This document shows positions 57,700 through 64,000 of a DNA stretch of 64,000 nt, piece by piece. Under the pieces are notes generated by a model. That model worked only from the letters and a program-made list of their open reading frames with translations, did no database searches and was not told the origin of the DNA. The translations under genes were made by a program, and so were the position numbers. How positions within the stretch are numbered: position 1 is the first letter of the stretch; every line of letters starts with the position of its first letter. This DNA is from Streptomyces sp. 549 (GTDB taxonomy: Bacteria > Actinomycetota > Actinomycetes > Streptomycetales > Streptomycetaceae): NCBI RefSeq assembly GCF_030124175.1, contig NZ_JASKMT010000004.1, forward strand, positions 248,001 through 312,000. The letters are read 5' to 3'.

Positions 57700-58209
57700 A
57701 TGTCAGAGCTGACCCTGACGGTCATGCGGTTGGGTTTTCTCGCCGTACTGTGGCTGTTCGTCATCGTGGCCGTGCAGGTCATCCGCAGCGACCTCTTCGG
57801 CACGCGGGTGACCCAGCGAACCGGCCGAAGGGGCCCGGACCGACCGGCGCCCCGTCCGCAGCAGGCCGCCGCCCCGGCGCCGTCCGGCGGCCGGGGCAAC
57901 CGCTCCCGGCGCGGCGCCCCGACCAAGCTCGTCGTGTCGGAGGGCTCGCTCACCGGCACCACCGTCGCCCTCCAGGGCCAGACCATCAGCCTGGGCCGGG
58001 CGCACGACTCGACGATCGTGCTGGACGACGACTACGCGTCCAGCCGGCATGCCAGGATCTACCCGGACCGCGACGGCCAGTGGATCGTCGAGGACCTCGG
58101 GTCCACCAACGGCACCTATCTGGAACGGACCCGACTCACCACGCCGACGCCGATTCCGCCCGGTGCGCCGATCCGCATCGGCAAAACGGTCATCGAGCTG
58201 CGGAAGTAG
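57700..58209 (+). CDS. fhaB: FhaB (FipA), membrane-anchored FHA-domain protein
   Basis: The 169-residue protein has an N-terminal membrane helix (about 7-28), a basic Arg/Pro/Gln linker, and a C-terminal FHA domain (about 92-165, ISLGRAHDSTIVLDDDYASSRHARI with DLGSTNGTYL). In mycobacteria the homologue FipA links FtsZ, FtsQ and the kinase at the septum. It lies between fhaA and pstP; ATG 57700 follows GCGGGGG. Confidence 0.94.
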   Translation: MSELTLTVMRLGFLAVLWLFVIVAVQVIRSDLFGTRVTQRTGRRGPDRPAPRPQQAAAPAPSGGRGNRSRRGAPTKLVVSEGSLTGTTVALQGQTISLGRAHDSTIVLDDDYASSRHARIYPDRDGQWIVEDLGSTNGTYLERTRLTTPTPIPPGAPIRIGKTVIELRK

Positions 58210-58239
58210 TACGAACATGACGACCGGAGGGTGGGCACC

Positions 58240-59778
58240 GTGCGGATGTACCCGGAGCCGACGGGCGAGGTGCGCATGAGTCTGTCACTGCGCTTCGCCG
58301 CCGGATCACACGTCGGCATGATCCGCGACCACAACGAGGACTCCGGCTACGCCGGTCCGCGGCTGCTGGCGGTCGCCGACGGCATGGGCGGCCAGGCCGC
58401 CGGCGAGGTCGCCAGCTCCGAGGTGATCTCCACCATCGTCGAACTCGACGAGGACATCCCCGGCTCCGACATCCTCACCTCGCTCGGCTCCGCCGTGCAG
58501 CGCGCCAACGAGCAGCTGCGCGACATGGTCGAGGAGGACCCGCAGCTGGAGGGCATGGGCACCACGCTCACCGCGCTGCTGTGGACGGGCCAGCGGCTCG
58601 GCCTCGTGCACGTCGGCGACTCCCGCGCCTACCTGCTGCGGGACGGCGTGCTCACCCAGATCACGCAGGACCACACCTGGGTGCAGCGGCTCGTCGACGA
58701 GGGCCGCATCACCGAGGAGGAGGCCACCACCCACCCGCAGCGCTCCCTGCTGATGCGCGCGCTGGGCAGCAGCGACAACGTCGAGTCCGACCTGTCGATC
58801 CGCGAGGTCCGGGTCGGCGACCGCTACCTCCTCTGCTCCGACGGCCTGTCCGGCGTGGTCAGCCACCAGACCATGGAGGAGACCCTCGCCAGCTACCACG
58901 GCCCGCGCGAGATCGTCGAGGAACTCATCCAGCTCGCCCTGCGCGGCGGCGGCCCGGACAACATCACGGTGATCATCGCCGACGTGCTCGACGTCGACGA
59001 CAACGACACCCTCGCCGCCCAGCTCAACGACACCCCCGTCATCGTGGGCGCGGTCGCCGAGAACCAGCACGCCACCAACACCGCCAACGCACCGGGCGGG
59101 CCCACCACACCCGCCGCCCGCGCCGCGGAACTCAGCCGGCAGACCGTGCCGCAGCAGGCCGTGCCCGCGCAGGAGGGCTTCGGCCCGCCCGGAAGCGGCT
59201 CCGCCGGCTCCCAGGACGGCGGAGGTGCCTACGACGCCCCTCACGCCGACGAGGGCAGCTCCGGCAAGGGCGCGAGATGGTTCAAGCGCATCCTCCTGCT
59301 GCTACTCGTCCTCGCCCTGCTGGGCGGCGGCCTGTACGCGGGCTGGCGCTGGACGAAGACCCAGTACTACGTGGGGGTGGAGGGCGACAAGGTCGCGCTG
59401 TACCAGGGCATCAGCCAGAAACTGGGCCCGGTCGAGCTGAGCCAGGTGCGCGACAGCACCGACATCGAACTCAAGTACCTCCCGCCCTACCGCCGCAACC
59501 AGGTCCGCGACACCATCGCGATGAGCAGCCTGAGCCAGGCCCAGGACCAGATCGGCGAGCTGCGGGAGCAGGCCGAGGTCTGCGAACTCGTCGCCAACCG
59601 CAAGCAGTCCGCCGAGGAGGACGCCGACAGCAGCCAGCCCGGCACCGACTCGGGCGGCAGCACCGACGCCTCCGGCAGCACCCAGGACGGCACCTCGCAG
59701 AACTCCAGCACACCGAGCCCCGGCCCCGAGCTCAACGAGGAGCAGCAGCGGCTCGCCAAGATGTGCCGAACGCCATGA
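58240..59778 (+). CDS. pstP: PstP, PP2C-type Ser/Thr protein phosphatase
   Basis: The 512-residue protein has a PPM/PP2C catalytic domain (about 15-245) with metal-binding RDHNEDS, VADGMGGQAAGE, GDSRAYLLRDG and GGPDNITVI, then a disordered linker, one membrane helix (about 350-371) and an extracytoplasmic domain ending with Ser/Thr/Gly repeats. PstP reverses PASTA-kinase phosphorylation. Three starts are possible; GTG 58240 has GGAGG nine bases upstream, while ATG 58276 (MSLSLRF) would remove 12 residues. Confidence 0.93.
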   Translation: MRMYPEPTGEVRMSLSLRFAAGSHVGMIRDHNEDSGYAGPRLLAVADGMGGQAAGEVASSEVISTIVELDEDIPGSDILTSLGSAVQRANEQLRDMVEEDPQLEGMGTTLTALLWTGQRLGLVHVGDSRAYLLRDGVLTQITQDHTWVQRLVDEGRITEEEATTHPQRSLLMRALGSSDNVESDLSIREVRVGDRYLLCSDGLSGVVSHQTMEETLASYHGPREIVEELIQLALRGGGPDNITVIIADVLDVDDNDTLAAQLNDTPVIVGAVAENQHATNTANAPGGPTTPAARAAELSRQTVPQQAVPAQEGFGPPGSGSAGSQDGGGAYDAPHADEGSSGKGARWFKRILLLLLVLALLGGGLYAGWRWTKTQYYVGVEGDKVALYQGISQKLGPVELSQVRDSTDIELKYLPPYRRNQVRDTIAMSSLSQAQDQIGELREQAEVCELVANRKQSAEEDADSSQPGTDSGGSTDASGSTQDGTSQNSSTPSPGPELNEEQQRLAKMCRTP

Positions 59779-59792
59779 GGGGCGCATAGCTG

Positions 59793-61184
59793 ATGACCAC
59801 AGTCAACACCGGCAGTACCAGCACCGTCTCGTCCGGCGGGCTTCCCAGCCGACGCAACACCGAACTGGCGCTGCTGGTCTTCGCCGTGCTGGTCCCCGTC
59901 TTCGCCTACGTCAACGTCGGCCTCGCCAAGGACGGCAGCGTCCCGGCCGGCATGATCGGCTACGGCCTGGGCCTCGGCCTGCTCGCGGGCGTCGCCCACC
60001 TGGTGGTGCGCAGATTCGCGCCGTACGCCGACCCGTTGATGCTGCCGATCGCCACACTGCTCAACGGCCTGGGCCTGGTGCTCATCTGGCGCCTCGACCA
60101 GGAGCCCGGCCTCAAGCCGCAGAACGCCGCGCCGGGGCAGCTGATGTGGTCGGCGCTGGGCGTCGCGCTGTTCCTGGCGGTGCTGGTGTTCCTCAAGGAC
60201 CACCGCATCCTGCAGCGCTACACCTACATCTCGATGGTGGCCGCGCTGGTGCTGCTGGCCATTCCGATGTTCTTCCCGCCCGTCAACGGCGCCCGCATCT
60301 GGATCACCATCCCCGGCGTGGGCTCCCTCCAGCCGGGCGAGTTCGCGAAGATCATCATCACCGTCTTCTTCGCCGGCTACCTGATGGTCAAACGCGACGC
60401 CCTGGCCCTTGCCAGCCGCCGCTTCATGGGCGTCTACCTGCCGCGCGGCCGCGACCTCGGCCCGATCCTGGTGATCTGGGCCATCAGCCTGATGATCCTG
60501 GTCTTCGAGACCGACCTGGGCACCTCGCTGCTGTTCTTCGGCATGTTCGTGGTGATGCTCTACGTCGCCACCGAACGCACCAGCTGGATCATCTTCGGCC
60601 TGCTGCTGTCCACCGCGGGCGCCGTCTTCGTCGCCTCGTTCAACACCCACGTCGGCGACCGCGTCAACAACTGGCTCAATCCTCTGGCGCTCCAGAACGG
60701 CGGCGTCACCGAGACGGCCCAGGCCATGTACGCCTTCGGGTCGGGCGGCCTGTTCGGCTCCGGTCTCGGGCAGGGCTACTCGCGCCTCATCGGCGGCATC
60801 GCCACCAAGAGCGACTACATCCTGGCCACCGTCGGCGAGGAACTCGGCCTGACCGGCCTGATGGCCATCCTGCTGCTGTACGGCCTGCTCATCGAGCGCG
60901 GCATCCGCACCGCCCTGGCCGCCCGCGACCCCTTCGGCAAGCTGCTCGCCGTCGGCCTGTCCGGCGCGTTCGCCATCCAGGTGTTCGTGGTCGCCGGCGG
61001 CGTAACCGGCCTCATCCCGCTGACCGGTATGACCATGCCGTTCCTGGCACAGGGCGGTTCCTCGGTCATCGCCAACTGGGCACTGATCGCGATCCTGCTG
61101 CGAGTGAGCGACACCGCCCGCAGACCGGCTCCCGCTCCCGCCCCGAACCCCGATGCCGAAATGACTCAGGTGGTCAGGTCATGA
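59793..61184 (+). CDS. FtsW/RodA-family SEDS glycosyltransferase
   Basis: The 463-residue SEDS protein polymerises lipid II. About ten to twelve membrane helices carry family motifs: NGARIWITIPGVGSLQPGEFAKI, VFETDLGTSLLFFG, GSGLGQGYSRLIGGIATKSDYI and GVTGLIPLTGMTMPFLAQGG (each shown in part). In the homologous mycobacterial operon the gene is named rodA; in Streptomyces it is one of several ftsW/rodA paralogs used in growth or sporulation. ATG 59793 is 14 bases after pstP. The stop overlaps pbpA (ATGA). Confidence 0.94.
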   Translation: MTTVNTGSTSTVSSGGLPSRRNTELALLVFAVLVPVFAYVNVGLAKDGSVPAGMIGYGLGLGLLAGVAHLVVRRFAPYADPLMLPIATLLNGLGLVLIWRLDQEPGLKPQNAAPGQLMWSALGVALFLAVLVFLKDHRILQRYTYISMVAALVLLAIPMFFPPVNGARIWITIPGVGSLQPGEFAKIIITVFFAGYLMVKRDALALASRRFMGVYLPRGRDLGPILVIWAISLMILVFETDLGTSLLFFGMFVVMLYVATERTSWIIFGLLLSTAGAVFVASFNTHVGDRVNNWLNPLALQNGGVTETAQAMYAFGSGGLFGSGLGQGYSRLIGGIATKSDYILATVGEELGLTGLMAILLLYGLLIERGIRTALAARDPFGKLLAVGLSGAFAIQVFVVAGGVTGLIPLTGMTMPFLAQGGSSVIANWALIAILLRVSDTARRPAPAPAPNPDAEMTQVVRS

Positions 61185-62632
61185 ACAAGCCCCTCCGCCG
61201 GATCGCCATCTTCTGCGGCGTGCTGATCATGGCGCTGCTGGTGCGCGTCAACTGGGTCCAGTTCGTCCAGGCGGACGAGCTGAAGAACGACTCCAAGAAC
61301 CGGCGCGTCGCCATCGAGCGCTACTCGCACCCCCGCGGCAACATCATCGTCGAGGGCCGTGCCGTCACCGGCTCCACCGAGACCGACGGCAGCGACTTCC
61401 AGTTCAAGCGCACCTACAAGGACGGCGAGCTGTGGGCGCCGGTCACCGGCCGCTCCTCGCAGGCGTTCGGCGGCACGCAGCTGGAGGAGATCCACGACGG
61501 CATCCTCACCGGCAACGACGACCGGCTGTTCTTCAACCGGACCATCGACATGCTGACGGGCAAGCCCAAGGAGGGCGGCAACGTCGTCACCACCCTGAAC
61601 GCCAAGGCCCAGGAGGCCGCGTTCAAGGGTCTGGGAGAGAAGAAGGGCGCCGTCGCGGCGATCGACCCGCAGACGGGCGCCGTCCTGGCCCTGGCCAGCA
61701 CGCCGAGTTTCGACCCGTCGGTCATCGCGGGCAACTCGCAGAAGGACGCGGACAACTGGGTGGCCCTCAACAAGGACGAGGAAACGCCCATGCTGAACCG
61801 GGCGCTGCGCCAGACGTACGCGCCAGGCTCCACGTACAAGGTCGTCACCGCCGCCGCGGCGCTGGAGAGCGGCAAGTACGACATGGACCGCAGCACCGGC
61901 GTCGAGAGCCCGTTCCGGCTGCCGCAGTCCACCCACGAGCTGGGCAACACCGGGCTGGACTCGCAGTGCGACAAGGCCACGCTGCGCGAGGCGCTGCGGC
62001 TGTCGTGCAACGCCACGTTCGCCTCGATCAGCGACGACGTCGGCAACGAGGAAATGATCAAGCAGGCCGAGCGGTTCGGCTTCAACCAGGAGCACTTCGT
62101 CCCGGTCCGCACCGCCGAGAGCGTGTACCCGGAGGACAACGCCCCGCAGAACGCGCAGGCCGGCATCGGCCAGGCGTCGAACCGGGCCACGCCGCTGCAG
62201 ATGGCGATGGTCACGGCGGCGATCGCCAACGACGGCAAGGTCATGAAGCCGTACATGGTGGACCGTCTGGAGGGCCCGCGCAGCGTCGTCGAGCAGACCA
62301 AGCCCGAGGAGGTGGGCGAGGCGCTGTCGGCGGAGAACGCGAAGAAGCTCCAGGAGATGATGGAGACCGTCGTCGAGGACGGCACCGGCTCCAACGCGCG
62401 CATCCCCGGCGTGACCGTCGGCGGCAAGACCGGCACCGCGCAGCGCGGTGAGGAGAACAGCGCCAACCCCTACGCCTGGTTCATCTCCTACGCCAAGAAC
62501 GACAGCGGCTCCCCGGTGGCCGTGGCGGTCGTGGTGGAGGACAGCGACGCGGCCCGCGGCGACATCTCCGGTGGCGGCCTCGCCGCGCCCATCGCCAAGG
62601 ACGTGATGAACGCCATCCTCGACAGCAAGTGA
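61181..62632 (+). CDS. pbpA: PbpA, class B penicillin-binding protein (transpeptidase)
   Basis: The 483-residue protein has one membrane helix (about 6-24), a PBP dimer domain, and a transpeptidase domain with all three catalytic motifs: SXXK in PGSTYKVV (Ser near 216), SCN in LRLSCNATF (near 273) and KTGTAQ (near 415). It is the cognate cross-linking partner of the SEDS protein encoded by the overlapping gene upstream. Mycobacterial PbpA is a substrate of PknB. Confidence 0.96.
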   Translation: MNKPLRRIAIFCGVLIMALLVRVNWVQFVQADELKNDSKNRRVAIERYSHPRGNIIVEGRAVTGSTETDGSDFQFKRTYKDGELWAPVTGRSSQAFGGTQLEEIHDGILTGNDDRLFFNRTIDMLTGKPKEGGNVVTTLNAKAQEAAFKGLGEKKGAVAAIDPQTGAVLALASTPSFDPSVIAGNSQKDADNWVALNKDEETPMLNRALRQTYAPGSTYKVVTAAAALESGKYDMDRSTGVESPFRLPQSTHELGNTGLDSQCDKATLREALRLSCNATFASISDDVGNEEMIKQAERFGFNQEHFVPVRTAESVYPEDNAPQNAQAGIGQASNRATPLQMAMVTAAIANDGKVMKPYMVDRLEGPRSVVEQTKPEEVGEALSAENAKKLQEMMETVVEDGTGSNARIPGVTVGGKTGTAQRGEENSANPYAWFISYAKNDSGSPVAVAVVVEDSDAARGDISGGGLAAPIAKDVMNAILDSK

Positions 62633-62771
62633 TGAGCGTGCGCCACGACTACGGGCAGCAGAGCGCCGAAGACGCCCCGGTGCCCCCTGGTGGTCCGGGT
62701 ACGGTATGCCGAGCAGCACACCGCCCGGCCCCGCACAGATGCGGCCGGGACGAACGGAGAGGGCTGGAGAT

Positions 62772-64000
62772 ATGGACGAGCCGCGTCGCCTAGGCGGCCG
62801 GTACGAGCTGGGCCAGGTGCTCGGCCGGGGCGGCATGGCCGAGGTGCACCTCGGCCATGACACGCGCCTGGGCCGCACCGTCGCCGTGAAGACGCTGCGG
62901 ACGGACCTCGCCCGCGACCCGTCGTTCCAGGCCCGGTTCCGCCGGGAGGCCCAGTCCGCGGCCTCGCTGAACCATCCGGCCATCGTCGCCGTCTACGACA
63001 CCGGCGAGGACTACGTCGACGGGATCTCCATCCCGTACATCGTGATGGAGTACGTGGACGGCTCCACGCTGCGCGAGCTGCTGCACTCCGGGCGCAAGCT
63101 GCTGCCCGAGCGGTCCATGGAGATGTGCATCGGCATCCTCCAAGCCCTGGAGTACAGCCACCGCAACGGCATCGTGCACCGCGACATCAAGCCGGCGAAC
63201 GTCATGCTGACGCGGACCGGCCAGGTCAAGGTGATGGACTTCGGCATCGCCCGCGCCATGGGCGACTCGGGCATGACCATGACGCAGACGGCCGCGGTCA
63301 TCGGCACCGCCCAGTACCTCTCGCCCGAGCAGGCCAGGGGCGAGCAGGTCGACGCCCGCAGCGACCTGTACTCCGCGGGCTGCCTGCTGTACGAACTGCT
63401 CACCGTGCGGCCCCCGTTCGTCGGCGACTCGCCGGTGGCCGTGGCGTACCAGCACGTCCGGGAGGAGCCGCAGCCGCCGAGCACCTTCGACCCGGAGATC
63501 ACACCCGAGCAGGACGCCATCGTGCTGAAGGCGCTGGCGAAGGACCGGGACTACCGCTATCAGTCGGCCGACGAGATGCGCGCCGACATCGAGGCCTGCC
63601 TCGACGGCCAGCCGGTCGGTGCGACCGCCGCGATGGGCGCCGTCGGCTACGGCGCGTACGGCGGCCAGGACCGGCCCACCCAGGCGCTGCGCACGCAGGA
63701 CCCGCAGACGTCCATGCTGCCGCCGACGCGCGACGACGACGGTTCGTACGGCTACGACGAGACGCGGGCCGGCCGGGGTCGCGGCCGGCAGCAGAGGAAG
63801 AACCACCTCTCCACCATCCTGCTGGTCGCCGCGGCCGTGTTCGTGCTGGTGGGCGCGGTGTTCATCGGCAAGGTGCTGTTCGGCGGCAAGCCGCCGACGG
63901 AGATCGAGCTGCCCGACCTGAAGGGGCAGACGCTCAGCGAGGCGCAGGCCAGCGCCGAGAACGGGCGCTTCGAGGTCCGGCAGGGCGGCAGTGAGAACTG
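62772..64000 (+). CDS. pknB: PASTA-domain Ser/Thr protein kinase (PknB type), 3' end outside the window
   Basis: The frame is open from ATG 62772 to the right edge (409 full codons). It has a Hanks-type kinase domain (about 11-275): GRGGMAEVHLG, VAVKTL (Lys), HRDIKPANVM, DFGIARAMGD and GTAQYLSPEQARG. A Gly/Tyr-rich juxtamembrane region, one membrane helix (about 346-368) and the beginning of the first PASTA repeat (LPDLKGQTLSEAQ) follow. PASTA modules sense muropeptides or lipid II. The gene closes the fhaA-fhaB-pstP-ftsW/rodA-pbpA-pknB operon; GGAGAT precedes the ATG. A 139-base gap separates it from pbpA. Confidence 0.95.
   Translation, partial: MDEPRRLGGRYELGQVLGRGGMAEVHLGHDTRLGRTVAVKTLRTDLARDPSFQARFRREAQSAASLNHPAIVAVYDTGEDYVDGISIPYIVMEYVDGSTLRELLHSGRKLLPERSMEMCIGILQALEYSHRNGIVHRDIKPANVMLTRTGQVKVMDFGIARAMGDSGMTMTQTAAVIGTAQYLSPEQARGEQVDARSDLYSAGCLLYELLTVRPPFVGDSPVAVAYQHVREEPQPPSTFDPEITPEQDAIVLKALAKDRDYRYQSADEMRADIEACLDGQPVGATAAMGAVGYGAYGGQDRPTQALRTQDPQTSMLPPTRDDDGSYGYDETRAGRGRGRQQRKNHLSTILLVAAAVFVLVGAVFIGKVLFGGKPPTEIELPDLKGQTLSEAQASAENGRFEVRQGGSEN

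Overview
The window is a high-GC actinobacterial chromosome segment, almost certainly Streptomyces or a close relative. The evidence is the codon use, the GTG starts and GTGA/ATGA stop-start overlaps, a Bpa-type proteasome activator, an XRE/DUF397 pair, and a gene order that, from memory, matches the S. coelicolor interval around SCO3818 to SCO3848. No computed comparison was made. It carries about 59 protein genes and one tRNA-Leu(CAG). No insertion sequence, CRISPR array or prophage was seen.

Region 1 (1-5.2 kb): an orphan NarL-type response regulator is divergent from bkdA1B1C1, a branched-chain 2-oxoacid dehydrogenase (E1alpha, E1beta, E2). Region 2 (5.2-12.6 kb): proteasome activator, a secreted Ser/Pro/His-rich protein, a quinone oxidoreductase, an XRE/DUF397 regulatory pair, a second response regulator and several small hypothetical proteins.

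Region 3 (13-20.7 kb): an accessory-looking block with a lipoprotein peptidase, a WXG-like small protein, a large WXG/DUF6571-like protein, and three tandem paralogous membrane-anchored proteins with eight conserved cysteines each. GC content drops sharply from about 17.1 to 19.6 kb. This is the best candidate for an undescribed system.

Region 4 (20.8-25.1 kb): an ion-channel-like protein converges on a translationally coupled mobA-like / moeA / K+ channel operon. Region 5 (25.2-42.8 kb): second bkd cluster with its Lrp-type regulator, then phenylacetate catabolism genes (TetR regulator, paaH-like, paaN, paaABCDE), interrupted by trmH, DUF2786, SRPBCC and HTTM/DUF5819 genes. Four copies of a palindrome ACCGA-N4-TCGGT (one with two mismatches) lie upstream of paaH, paaN, paaA and in the bkdA2/bkdR gap, suggesting one TetR regulon. 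Both pathways yield acyl-CoA, which the mutAB/meaB genes (48.1-53.3 kb) can route from propionyl-/methylmalonyl-CoA into succinyl-CoA.

Region 6 (42.9-48 kb): rhodanese, J-domain protein, DUF2252 protein, and an HxlR/azoreductase pair. Region 7 (53.5-56.4 kb): arsenic resistance genes (arsC divergent from arsR-acr3), an acetyltransferase and tRNA-Leu. Region 8 (56.9-64 kb): the conserved cell-envelope signalling operon fhaA-fhaB-pstP-ftsW/rodA-pbpA-pknB; the kinase gene runs off the right end.
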